64,000 nucleotides of DNA from Pseudosporangium ferrugineum (GTDB taxonomy: Bacteria; Actinomycetota; Actinomycetes; Mycobacteriales; Micromonosporaceae): assembly GCF_003002065.1 (NCBI RefSeq), contig NZ_PVZG01000007.1:186001-250000 (forward strand), read 5' to 3'. Of the stretch, positions 16,449 to 23,900 are shown piece by piece. Below the pieces are notes generated by a model, which saw only the letters and a list, made by a program, of their open reading frames with translations, searched no databases and was not told the origin of the DNA. The stretch's first letter is position 1. Each line of letters opens with the position of its first letter. A program made the translations under genes and the position numbers.

Positions 16449-17167
16449 GATCGCCGCTCCCGGGCCCAGGGCGTCAGCAGCCGGCCGACCCCGGCGAGCG
16501 CCAGGTCGAGCACGAGCGCCAGGCCGACGCAGAGGATCGTGCCGGTCATGATCTCGGCCTTGTAGAAGTTGTTGCGGAAGCCGCCGAGGATCATGTCGCC
16601 CAGGCCGCCCTTGCCGATCAGCGAACCGACGGTGACCAGCGCCACCGTGGAGACCGTGGCGAGCCGCAACCCGGTGAGGATGCCCGGGAGCGCCAGCGGC
16701 AGCTCGATGCGCAACAGCCGGCCGAGGCGCCCGTACCCCATGCCGGCGGCGGCGTCGCGCACCTCGGCGGGCACCTGGACCAGGCCGGCGAGGGCGTTGC
16801 GGACCAGGACGAGCAGGGCGTACAGGACCAAGGCGATCAGGACCGACGTATCGCTCGTGGTGCCGACCGCCGGGGCGACCAGGGCGAGGAGTGCCAGCGA
16901 CGGAATCGTGTAGAGGACGCCCGAGAGTGCAAGAATCGGCCCGGTCAGCGGTCGCCACCAGTACGCGACGACCGCGAGCGGCAGGGCGACGACCAACGCG
17001 ATGATCACCGCGCGGGCGGTGAGACCCGCGTGCGACTGGAGTGCGGTCAGGATCTCGTCGGCGTTGTCGTGCACATAGCGCCAGGAGAACCACGGATTTC
17101 CCGGCCCGTCATCAGCGGGGGCGGCCAGGGGCCACGCAGGCGCCGGGGCCCTCGACAGGAAGGACAT
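16445..17167 (-). CDS. Osmoprotectant-type ABC transporter permease
   Basis: First permease gene of the importer, 240 residues. A Pro/Ala-rich N-terminus leads into five or six membrane segments with the EAA loop EVRDAAAGMGYGRLGRLLRIELPLALPGI (about 134-162) and the family phrase LIGKGGLGDMILGGF. The ATG at 17167 lies only two bases from the divergent GTG of the ATPase gene at 17170. Its promoter must therefore lie inside the ATPase coding region, or the true start is further in (a GTG near 17076 is possible but lacks a Shine-Dalgarno). Confidence 0.9.
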   Translation of the reverse strand: MSFLSRAPAPAWPLAAPADDGPGNPWFSWRYVHDNADEILTALQSHAGLTARAVIIALVVALPLAVVAYWWRPLTGPILALSGVLYTIPSLALLALVAPAVGTTSDTSVLIALVLYALLVLVRNALAGLVQVPAEVRDAAAGMGYGRLGRLLRIELPLALPGILTGLRLATVSTVALVTVGSLIGKGGLGDMILGGFRNNFYKAEIMTGTILCVGLALVLDLALAGVGRLLTPWARERRS

Positions 17168-17169
17168 AC

Positions 17170-18186
17170 GTGGACGCTACCGCGATCAACGACTCCGGCG
17201 TCGGCCGGACCGCGGCGTCTATCACGCTCGAGAACCTCGGCAAGGTCTATCCCGACGGCACCGTGGCGGTCGGCGACATCAGCCTGGAGGTACGCGCCGG
17301 CGAGCTGGCCGTCCTCATCGGGCCCTCGGGCTGCGGCAAGTCCACCGTGCTGCGCATGCTCAACCGGCTCATCGATCCGTCCAAGGGCCGGATCCTCATC
17401 GACGGGCAGGACATCGCCGCCCAGGACCCGGTCGAGCTGCGGCGGCACATCGGCTACGTGATCCAGAATGTGGGACTGTTCCCGCACCAGACGATCCGTA
17501 CCAACGTCGGCACGGTGCCGCGCCTGCTCGGGTGGGACAAGAAGCGGACCCGGGCGCGCGCCGAGGAGCTGCTGGAGCTGGTCGGCCTCGACCCGAAACG
17601 GTACGGCGGCCGCTACCCGCACGAGCTCTCGGGCGGACAGCGGCAGCGGGTCGGCGTGGCCCGGGCGCTGGCCGCGGACCCGCGCGTGCTGCTGATGGAC
17701 GAGCCGTTCTCGGCGGTCGACCCCATCGTGCGCGGCCGGCTCCAGGAGGAGTTCCTCCGGCTCCAGGAGACCGTACGCAAGACGATCGTGCTGGTCACCC
17801 ACGACATCGACGAAGCCGTACGCCTCGGCGACCGGATCGCGGTGCTCGCGGAGGGCGGCCGGCTGCTGCAGTACGCACCCCCCGCCGAGCTGCTCAGCGA
17901 GCCGGCGTCGGAGGCGGTCAGCGAGTTCGTCGGCAGCGACCGGGGCGTCCGGCGGCTGGCGGTCACGAAGGTGCGCGAGATCATGCGGCCCGTGGGCCGG
18001 ATCGAGGAGATCGAACGGCTGCCGACCGTGGACGCGGACGGCACCCTGTACGACGCCCTCGCGGCCATGCTCACCAGCGACGCGCTGAACGTGGTGGCGG
18101 TGGAGGACGGCACGCCGGTGGGGACTGTGTCACGTTCGTCGCTGTTCGACGTACCCCAGCAGAAGAAGGCCCCGGCGACGGCCTGA
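17170..18186 (+). CDS. Osmoprotectant-type ABC transporter ATP-binding protein
   Basis: Energy-coupling subunit, 338 residues. It has Walker A GPSGCGKST (about 55-63), Q-loop YVIQNVGLFPHQT, signature LSGGQRQR, Walker B VLLMDEPFSAVD and the switch His in LVTHD. The C-terminal 60-70 residues (VREIMRPVGRIEEIE to PVGTVSRSSLF) form a CBS-like half domain as in OpuCA-type ATPases, which sense ionic strength or nucleotides. Start: GTG at 17170 with AGGAAGGA upstream. That Shine-Dalgarno lies inside the divergent permease gene. A strong hairpin terminator follows the stop. Confidence 0.93.
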   Translation: MDATAINDSGVGRTAASITLENLGKVYPDGTVAVGDISLEVRAGELAVLIGPSGCGKSTVLRMLNRLIDPSKGRILIDGQDIAAQDPVELRRHIGYVIQNVGLFPHQTIRTNVGTVPRLLGWDKKRTRARAEELLELVGLDPKRYGGRYPHELSGGQRQRVGVARALAADPRVLLMDEPFSAVDPIVRGRLQEEFLRLQETVRKTIVLVTHDIDEAVRLGDRIAVLAEGGRLLQYAPPAELLSEPASEAVSEFVGSDRGVRRLAVTKVREIMRPVGRIEEIERLPTVDADGTLYDALAAMLTSDALNVVAVEDGTPVGTVSRSSLFDVPQQKKAPATA

Positions 18187-18192
18187 GACGCA

Positions 18193-18226
18193 CCGCAGCC
18201 CGGACCGGAGACGGCCCGGGCTGCGG
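18193..18226 (+). terminator. Terminator after the ABC ATPase gene
   Basis: CCGCAGCCCGG (18193-18203) and its exact complement (18216-18226) form an 11-bp stem with a 12-nt loop, starting 6 nt after the TGA. Only two T follow, as in many actinomycete terminators. Confidence 0.75.
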
Positions 18227-18331
18227 TTCGGCGCGGCGGTGAGGTGCCGGAGGCGGGGGCTGCGGCACCTCTCGCGCCTGGGTGACCGGGCGTCGGCGGC
18301 GGGGGGATCTCGCCGGCCCGGTCCGGTAGGG

Positions 18332-18823
18332 CTAACGGGTGCCCCGGCGACCGCCCAGGGTGGCCAGGCCGATGATCCAGCCGACGAACAGGCCGTACGT
18401 GGCGCCCTCGCCGGCCGCCCGGAAGGCGCCGAGCAGCGACGGGTTGGCCAGGAACAGGGTGGTGAGCAGCGCGGCGAAGCCGCCGGCGAAGACGTACGCC
18501 GACCAGCCCGCGAAGAACTGGCTGATCGTGCCGCGCGCCCGGGCCAGCTGGGAGCCGGGCAGCAGGTAGAGGAAGAGCAGCGTCAGCACCACGACCAGGA
18601 TCGCCTTGAGGTCGGCGATGATGATCGAGCGCAGGGTGTCATCGGAGTCGAAGCGCCAGTGCGGCCACGCGAGCAGGCGCAGCCACCAGCCTCCGGCGGT
18701 TCCGGGGTTGGTGTTGTCCGCGGCCCAGTCGGCATACCAGGGGCTGCCGAAGACCAGGACCAGGATGAGTGCGGCGAGAGTGCCCGCACCCGGCGCGGTC
18801 TTGTAGCGGTTGGTGAGAGCCAT
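18332..18823 (-). CDS. Membrane protein of unknown function
   Basis: No family recognised. The 163-residue product has a first membrane segment (about 13-30), a Trp-rich extracytoplasmic loop (about 31-62: WYADWAADNTNPGTAGGWWLRLLAWPHW), then three more hydrophobic stretches (about 70-92, 105-125 and 135-158). The stretch ARARGTISQFFAGW precedes the third. It lies upstream of a 94-residue gene on the same strand without overlap. A role cannot be assigned. Confidence 0.65.
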   Translation of the reverse strand: MALTNRYKTAPGAGTLAALILVLVFGSPWYADWAADNTNPGTAGGWWLRLLAWPHWRFDSDDTLRSIIIADLKAILVVVLTLLFLYLLPGSQLARARGTISQFFAGWSAYVFAGGFAALLTTLFLANPSLLGAFRAAGEGATYGLFVGWIIGLATLGGRRGTR

Positions 18824-18875
18824 GAACCGCTAATTCCCAGCAAGCACGCCTTCTCAAACGACGGGCATGGATGCC

Positions 18876-19160
18876 CTAGTGCTTCTGGAGGTAGTCGATG
18901 AAGGCGGCCCGAAGCAGCGGCTCCTGCTCTCCGTACCCATGTCCGGTCAATTCACGCCACAACGCCACCGCTTCGTCGATGGTGGGGCCGACCGTGTTCG
19001 GGGCGCCGTCGAGCGAGGCGGCCTCGTCCGAGTCCGGCAGGTGCTTGAACACCGACCAGAAGAAGCTCAGGTCGCGGCGTTCCCGGGCCCTCGCGAAGGC
19101 GCGCTCGCGCAGCTCCTCGGTGGGCAGGGCGTCCAGCTCGGCGAAGGTCGCGTCGGTCAT
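18876..19160 (-). CDS. Small acidic cytoplasmic protein of unknown function
   Basis: The 94-residue product has no signal or membrane segment and is helical and charged. It begins MTDATFAELDALPTEELRERAF, with a middle RARERRDLSFFWSVFKHLPDSD and an end LLRAAFIDYLQKH. The ratio of charged residues and codon use look like a real gene. I do not recognise the family. It is a stand-alone gene between two membrane-protein genes on the same strand. Confidence 0.65.
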   Translation of the reverse strand: MTDATFAELDALPTEELRERAFARARERRDLSFFWSVFKHLPDSDEAASLDGAPNTVGPTIDEAVALWRELTGHGYGEQEPLLRAAFIDYLQKH

Positions 19161-19232
19161 GGAGCCAGCATAGGGCGGCGGCCCCGGCGACCGCCGCCGC
19201 GGCCGGATTCGCCCGCCGCCGCCGTCGCGGCG

Positions 19233-20501
19233 TCAGCGGCTGCTGCCCCAGGGGCCCAGGTCCCACTGGTCGTTGGAGCGGCTGTGCGCGGGGCTGGTCG
19301 ACGGCGACCAGGTCTCCGGCAGGTCCGGCGACCAGGTCCCGCCGGTCTGCGCGGCGCCGTTCCACTCCTCGTCGACGCCGGCCGGCGCGAGGGGCCGGCC
19401 GTACGTCTCCACGAGCCGGGTGACCAGCAGGCCGGCACCGATGGTGGCGCCGCCGATCGCGAACAGCGCGATGTCGAAGTTGCGCCGGTCGGCGTAGTCG
19501 AGGAACAGGGTCAGCCCGGCCACCGCGAGCAGCGTGCCGAAGATGCCGCCGCGGCGCCCGAACGCGCTCGTGCCCGCGAGCAGCGCCACGCCGAACGCGA
19601 GGCCGGTCCACTCGAGGCCGGTGCCGGGCACGATGGGGACGTTCGACTGCGCGGCCATCAGGACGCCGGCGCCGGCCGCGAAGACGGAGGAGAGCACCAG
19701 CGCGGCGATCACGGGCAGGGCGGCCGCGCCGCCGGGTCGCAGGGCCGGGTCGCCGTTCGGCCGCATCCGGCCCACCATGCGGCGGATCGGGGTGACGGTG
19801 CCGAGCGCGCCGCCCAGCACGGCCAGCAGCGCGAACCCCCCGAACAGATAGAAGGCCTGGTCGGCAGGGTCGTAGGTGCCCTGCACTGCGACCGGGGCGG
19901 TGCGCAGCTGGTCGTACACGATCACCCCCAGCGCGCCGCCCAGCGAGGCGACCCACCCGGGCACGTGCAGCACCAGGATCAGCACGGCGGCGACCAGCCC
20001 GCCGGCCGCGGCGATGGCCAGCGCCGGCACGAGGGCGCGGGCCAGGCCCTGGTCGCCGTTCTCGGCGAAGTGCAGGGAGGCGGCAAGGGCGATCGGGCCG
20101 ACGGCAAGATTCGGTACGCCCGCACGCAGCGTCAACCCCGCCCCGAGCGCCAGCAGCCCGAGCGACGCACCCGAAATGAGCAGGGTGTCCAGTGCCGGGC
20201 GGCGCAGGGCGGCCGGATCGAGGCGATAGAGCAGGTAGGCGATGGCCGCGACCGCCAGCAGCAGGACGATCTCCCAGCCGATGTGGACGCCGAGGCGGTC
20301 CCGGCCGTCGTCCCAGCCGTCGCCGCGGCGCCCCGGCTCACCGATCGGTTCGGTGATGCGCACGCCGGACTCGTCCGGATCGAGCTCCCGCCGCCGCCCG
20401 CGGAAGTCGGCGGCCGCCGCGCCGGTGCGGTACGCCGCCGGATCGGTCGGCGTCTGCTCGTCGCCGGCGTTGCGACGGTATGTGGTCTCGTCGTAGGCCA
20501 T
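19233..20501 (-). CDS. Orphan membrane protein resembling ABC sugar/branched-chain permeases
   Basis: The 422-residue product has a charged N-terminal tail (about 1-70), then about ten membrane segments and a Trp/Ser/Pro-rich tail. The phrases AGVPNLAVGPIALAASLHFAE, VLHVPGWVASLGGALG and GRRGGIFGTLLAVAGL resemble the BPD_transp_2 permease fold (RbsC, XylH, LivH). No ATPase or binding protein is adjacent, so it may be an orphan or have been reused. Start: ATG at 20501 is preferred over the GTG at 20510 because the GGAGGAG lies directly against the GTG but 9 nt before the ATG. Confidence 0.7.
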   Translation of the reverse strand: MAYDETTYRRNAGDEQTPTDPAAYRTGAAAADFRGRRRELDPDESGVRITEPIGEPGRRGDGWDDGRDRLGVHIGWEIVLLLAVAAIAYLLYRLDPAALRRPALDTLLISGASLGLLALGAGLTLRAGVPNLAVGPIALAASLHFAENGDQGLARALVPALAIAAAGGLVAAVLILVLHVPGWVASLGGALGVIVYDQLRTAPVAVQGTYDPADQAFYLFGGFALLAVLGGALGTVTPIRRMVGRMRPNGDPALRPGGAAALPVIAALVLSSVFAAGAGVLMAAQSNVPIVPGTGLEWTGLAFGVALLAGTSAFGRRGGIFGTLLAVAGLTLFLDYADRRNFDIALFAIGGATIGAGLLVTRLVETYGRPLAPAGVDEEWNGAAQTGGTWSPDLPETWSPSTSPAHSRSNDQWDLGPWGSSR

Positions 20502-20577
20502 CTCGTCCACCTCCTCCGCCGCGGCTCAGCATACGGAAACGAGGCGGTTTCGGTTCAAGCCCCGAACCGGTGCCCGA

Positions 20578-21096
20578 TCAGGGCCGTCCGGCCCGTCTGC
20601 CGGGGTCGCCACCGTTCTTCCGGTCCGGTTCCTTCGGTACGCGGCAGGCACGCTCGAGCCACAACGCCGCCCCGACGAGCGCCAGCGACGACACCACGCC
20701 CGCGATGGCGGCCGGCACGTCGTCCGTCGCGGCCTTGGTCGGCTCCAGCGCGAGCCAGGCCAGCAGGCCCGCGGAGAACCCGGCGAAGATGGCCGCGGCC
20801 AGCGACGATGCCTTGGCGAGGACGGCGTAACGCGCGACCGCCAGCGGGTCGACCCGGGGCGCGCCGGGCTTGCGCTGGATGCGGGCGCTGGTGTTCTGCG
20901 CCAGGAACGCCTCGGCGACCGCGAGCGCCGTCAGCACGATGATCGGCAGCCAGGGCAGCCGCGGCATCTGCGCGTAGAAGGAGCTCAGCAGGAGCCAGCC
21001 GACCGCCGCCGCGGCCAGGGCGGCGACCACCAGCACGGACAGGCTGGTGGGCCGCATCGACGGGTCGGGTGCGTCACCGCCGGGGTTGCTGCTCAC
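20578..21096 (-). CDS. DUF3180 membrane protein
   Basis: The 172-residue product matches the DUF3180 family in length and position after folK in actinobacteria. It has two N-terminal membrane segments (about 18-36 and 50-68), two more near 90-112 and 123-142, and a basic C-terminus ending GGDPGRRAGRP. Its GTG start overlaps the folK stop (GTGA at 21093-21096), so it belongs to the fol operon. The function is unknown. Confidence 0.85.
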   Translation of the reverse strand: MSSNPGGDAPDPSMRPTSLSVLVVAALAAAAVGWLLLSSFYAQMPRLPWLPIIVLTALAVAEAFLAQNTSARIQRKPGAPRVDPLAVARYAVLAKASSLAAAIFAGFSAGLLAWLALEPTKAATDDVPAAIAGVVSSLALVGAALWLERACRVPKEPDRKNGGDPGRRAGRP

Positions 21097-21620
21097 CCCT
21101 CGAACTCTAACGGCAGATCCGGCCGGGGGGTCATCGCGTTCGCGTCGGCGGTGAGGCCGGGCGCGTTCAGCAGGTCCGTCACCCAGCCGTGGCCGGGCAG
21201 CTGGGCGTACGGCTGGAGGTCGAGCCACGGCTTGAGCACGAACGCACGCTCGCAGGCACGCGGGTGGGGCAGGGTGAGCTCGGCGTCCGCGCTGGTCACG
21301 GGCGTGCCGTCGTCGTTCCAGACGGCGATCACGTCGACGTCGAGGGTGCGCGGCCCGAACCGGCGCTCCGGATCCCGCACCCGTCCCGCGGCGGACTCCA
21401 GCGACCGCACCCGCTCCAGCCACACCCGGTGGTCCGGCGCCGGGTCGACCGCGAGCACGACCGCATTCAGGTACGGCGGCTGCTCCGTGTCACCCCACGG
21501 TGGCGTCTCGTACACGCCGGAGACCAGCACGACGCTGTCGCCGAGCCCTTCGACGGCGGTTCTCAGGTGTGCGTACCGATCGCCGAGGTTGCTCCCGACG
21601 GACAGGACGGCCCGGGTCAT
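21093..21620 (-). CDS. folK: 2-amino-4-hydroxy-6-hydroxymethyldihydropteridine diphosphokinase
   Basis: Pyrophosphorylates hydroxymethyl-dihydropterin using ATP, just before the FolP step. The 175-residue product has the family motifs LSVGSNLGDR near residue 5, VYETPPWGDTEQPPYLNAVV (about 38-57), FGPRTLDVDVI with the metal-binding DVD, and LPHPRACERAFVLKPW. Its ATG overlaps the folB stop (ATGA). Confidence 0.96.
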   Translation of the reverse strand: MTRAVLSVGSNLGDRYAHLRTAVEGLGDSVVLVSGVYETPPWGDTEQPPYLNAVVLAVDPAPDHRVWLERVRSLESAAGRVRDPERRFGPRTLDVDVIAVWNDDGTPVTSADAELTLPHPRACERAFVLKPWLDLQPYAQLPGHGWVTDLLNAPGLTADANAMTPRPDLPLEFEG

Positions 21621-21976
21621 CGGGTACGCCGGAGCGTGACGGCCACGTCGGCGAACTCGTGCGGGATGGGTGCCTGGGGCTTGTGCACCGTGACCGTGGC
21701 CGCGGCGACCCGGTCGTCGGCGAGGCACACGGCGACGAGCCGGTCGGCCAGGGTCTCGATGAGGTTGACCGGCTCACCCGCGATCGTCTCGGCGAGCCGC
21801 CCCGCCAGCTCCCCGTAATGGACGGTGTCGTCGACGTGGTCGCTGGCCGCCGCCTCGGCGAGGTCGAGCTCGAGCTCCACGTCGACCACGAAGTCCTGGC
21901 CGTCGCGGCGCTCGAAGTCGAAGACCCCGTGGTTGCCGCGTACGCGAAGCCCGCGCAGCGTGATCCGGTCAGTCAT
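21617..21976 (-). CDS. folB: Dihydroneopterin aldolase
   Basis: Cleaves 7,8-dihydroneopterin to 6-hydroxymethyl-dihydropterin and glycolaldehyde. The 119-residue product begins MTDRITLRGLRVRGNHGVFDFERRDGQ and has the typical VDVELELDL, HYGELA, NLIETLADRLV and VTVHKPQAPIP. Its start lies 8 bp inside folP, with AAAGG upstream, and its stop overlaps folK. Confidence 0.96.
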   Translation of the reverse strand: MTDRITLRGLRVRGNHGVFDFERRDGQDFVVDVELELDLAEAAASDHVDDTVHYGELAGRLAETIAGEPVNLIETLADRLVAVCLADDRVAAATVTVHKPQAPIPHEFADVAVTLRRTR

Positions 21977-22865
21977 GGTCGTGCCTTTCGAGTCGGGGGC
22001 CTCCGGTGGCCCGCCAGACGGCGAGCGCGTCCACCGTGGCCCGCACGTCATGCACCCGTACGCCCCACGCCCCGGCCGCCACCGCCAAAACGGACGTCGC
22101 GATCGTGGCAGCCTCGCGGCCGTCCACCGGGCGCGGCTCGCCGTCCGCGCCGGCCAGCAGCCGCCCCAGGTACGTCTTGCGTGACGCTGCGAACAGGACC
22201 GGATGACCGAGAGCGATCAGTTGATCGAGATGGGCGCTGAGGGCCCAGTTGTGTTCGGCCCGCTTGGCGAAGCCCAGCCCGGGGTCGAGGATGAGCCGCC
22301 CGGGATCGACACCGGCGGCCACCGCGTCGTCCACCCGCCGGCGCAGCTCGTCGCGCACCTCCGCCACCACGTCCCGGTAGACGGCGAGGTCGTTCATCCG
22401 GCGGGAGTGGCCGCGCCAGTGCATCAGGACCCACGGACAGCCGGCGTCGGCGACCACCGCGGCCATGCCCGGGTCGGCCAGCCCGCCGGACACGTCGTTC
22501 ACCACGGTCGCGCCGGCCTCGAGCGCCGCCGCGGCCACCGCGGCCCGGGTGGTGTCGATGCTCATGGGTACGCCGGCCGCCGCCAGCTCGCGGATCACCG
22601 GGAGCACGCGGGCGATCTCGGTGGGTGCGTCCACCCGGCCTGCGCCCGGACGGGTGGATTCCCCGCCGATGTCCACAAGGTTGGCACCAGCGTCGCGCAG
22701 GGCGGCACCGTGTGCCACCGCGGCATCGAGGTCCGCCCATCGCCCGCCGTCGGAGAACGAGTCCGGCGTGACGTTGAGCACCCCCATCACGACCGGGTGA
22801 TCTTGATGAAGCAGCAGGTCGCCCGCGCCCTGCCGGGTCGTTGCGCTACCGGTCGGCTCACTCAC
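21969..22865 (-). CDS. folP: Dihydropteroate synthase
   Basis: Condenses p-aminobenzoate with the pterin diphosphate; the target of sulfonamides. The 298-residue barrel protein has VMGVLNVTPDSFSDGG near residue 26, DIGGESTRPGA (about 66-76), SIDTTRAAVA, VVNDVSGG, VLMHWRGHS, LDPGLGFAK and LFAASRKTYLG, all typical of an active enzyme. The GTG at 22865 has no clear Shine-Dalgarno. TACGGT lies 7 nt upstream on the minus strand, so the message may be leaderless. It heads folP-folB-folK-DUF3180, while folE lies 14 kb away at 37.3 kb beyond a block of unrelated genes. Confidence 0.96.
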   Translation of the reverse strand: MSEPTGSATTRQGAGDLLLHQDHPVVMGVLNVTPDSFSDGGRWADLDAAVAHGAALRDAGANLVDIGGESTRPGAGRVDAPTEIARVLPVIRELAAAGVPMSIDTTRAAVAAAALEAGATVVNDVSGGLADPGMAAVVADAGCPWVLMHWRGHSRRMNDLAVYRDVVAEVRDELRRRVDDAVAAGVDPGRLILDPGLGFAKRAEHNWALSAHLDQLIALGHPVLFAASRKTYLGRLLAGADGEPRPVDGREAATIATSVLAVAAGAWGVRVHDVRATVDALAVWRATGGPRLERHDHD

Positions 22866-22911
22866 GGAACGACCGTACCGGGCAGGCGCCTTTAGAACAT
22901 GTGTACGATCG

Positions 22912-22936
22912 GACGTGACTCAAGTTCAGTCACGTC
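22912..22936. promoter_or_regulatory. Palindrome in the 315-bp gap between folP and the secretion-like operon
   Basis: GACGTGACT (22912-22920) and AGTCACGTC (22928-22936) form a perfect 9-bp inverted repeat around CAAGTTC. It lies about 47 bp upstream of the folP start and 245 bp upstream of the first plus-strand gene, so it may be an operator for either. The rest of 22866-23180 is less G+C-rich than its surroundings and holds no gene I can support. A promoter for the plus-strand operon must lie there but is not obvious. Confidence 0.5.
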
Positions 22937-23180
22937 TTTACCTTGGGTAACGAATCAGGCAGCTTGTAGGTAAGAAGTACGGCCCGTACGCTTCGGAGCT
23001 AGGCATCATTATTGAACCGAAGAGAGCAGACGGGCGTGGGTAGGACAGCAGTGCCCTTAAGCATCGAGGCCGCGCACTCGACGTGGTGAGCGGGAAGTAG
23101 CACCATATGGGCGTTGCCGTCAGGCTTCACAACTGCAGCGTGTCCGGCGCCCTCACGCCGGGCACCCGGGAGGTTTACCG

Positions 23181-23477
23181 ATGATCGCCACAGAGCTCGC
23201 CGCGCAGGTCGCGGCGGCAATGCAGCATGGCGCCACCCTTGCCGCCGCCGAGCCCAAGGGCATCAACACCGAAGGCGTCGTCACCTTCTTCGCGAGCAAC
23301 ATCGCCCCGATCCTGCTGGCCGTGCTTGGCATCATCTTCATCGGCCGGGCCAGCCGGGGCGAGATCTCGAAGGTGCTGACCAGCAGCGCGATCGCCATCG
23401 TCGGCCTCGCGTTCATCGCCGGCGCCGCGACGTTGTTCTTCGTCGGCGACTACCTCATCGACCTCATCTTCAGCTGA
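23181..23477 (+). CDS. Small two-segment membrane protein, VirB2/TrbC pilin-like by size and position
   Basis: The 98-residue product has an Ala-rich N-terminus (LAAQVAAAMQHGATLAAAEP), two membrane segments (about 35-55 and 68-95) joined by a short basic loop GRASRGEIS. This is the size and layout of VirB2/TrbC-type pilins and of small integral subunits of type IV secretion loci. ATLAAAEP could be a signal peptidase site, but the preceding stretch is only weakly hydrophobic. The ATG has GGAGG 8 nt upstream. It is the first gene of an eight-member coupled run ending at 32340. Assignment as a pilin is inference from context. Confidence 0.6.
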   Translation: MIATELAAQVAAAMQHGATLAAAEPKGINTEGVVTFFASNIAPILLAVLGIIFIGRASRGEISKVLTSSAIAIVGLAFIAGAATLFFVGDYLIDLIFS

Positions 23478-23490
23478 GGCCCGAGCTCCC

Positions 23491-23853
23491 ATGCGGCTGC
23501 GCACCGACGACGACATCTACCGGGCACGCCTGGTCTATCTGGGTCCGCCCGGATACACCCTGCCGATGCACCTTCCGTACGCGCAGTACGGGATGTTCGT
23601 CCTCCTCGTTCCGCTCTACGTCTTCCTGCACTATCTCATCACGTGGGAGTTCGACGCCTTCCCCGCGTGGGAGATAGCCCTGGCCATGGTGACGACGTCC
23701 TACGTGTTCCGGCACGTCGACCCCGACCGGCCCGCCCGGATGGTCATCCGCACCGCGCTCACCGACTGGAAACGCACCCGCGAGCCGGCCGTCGAGCAGC
23801 GCGATCCGCGACTTGTCGCCACTCGCATCCGGGTTCGGGAGGAGTTGGTATGA
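23491..23853 (+). CDS. PrgI/VirB3-like membrane protein
   Basis: The 120-residue product has a short polar N-terminus, a hydrophobic hairpin (about 33-75, YGMFVLLVPLYVFLHYLITW then a second segment) and a charged C-terminus. In PrgI/VirB3-type loci this protein stands directly before the VirB4 ATPase and recruits it to the membrane, as here. It begins 13 nt after the pilin-like gene and its stop overlaps a 16-codon mini-ORF (ATGA at 23850). Confidence 0.6.
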   Translation: MRLRTDDDIYRARLVYLGPPGYTLPMHLPYAQYGMFVLLVPLYVFLHYLITWEFDAFPAWEIALAMVTTSYVFRHVDPDRPARMVIRTALTDWKRTREPAVEQRDPRLVATRIRVREELV

Positions 23854-23900
23854 CCGGTTTTGCCTCTCTCGCTGCCAGCCCGAACGGGGCCGCCGCATGA
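23850..23900 (+). CDS. Possible 16-residue mini-ORF coupling the VirB3-like and VirB4-like genes
   Basis: ATG at 23850 overlaps the upstream TGA, and its own TGA at 23898-23900 overlaps the ATG of the next gene. The peptide is MTGFASLAASPNGAAA. Both junctions have the ATGA form, so a ribosome could pass through all three frames by re-initiation. It may be only a coupling device rather than a functional peptide. Confidence 0.4.
   Translation: MTGFASLAASPNGAAA

Noticed and set aside
18867..20942. Plus-strand frame of 691 codons
   Set aside because: Antisense to three genes on the minus strand and without recognisable domains.
22866..23180. Riboswitch upstream of the secretion-like operon
   Set aside because: Apart from one palindrome I could not match any known riboswitch core, so no RNA element is claimed.
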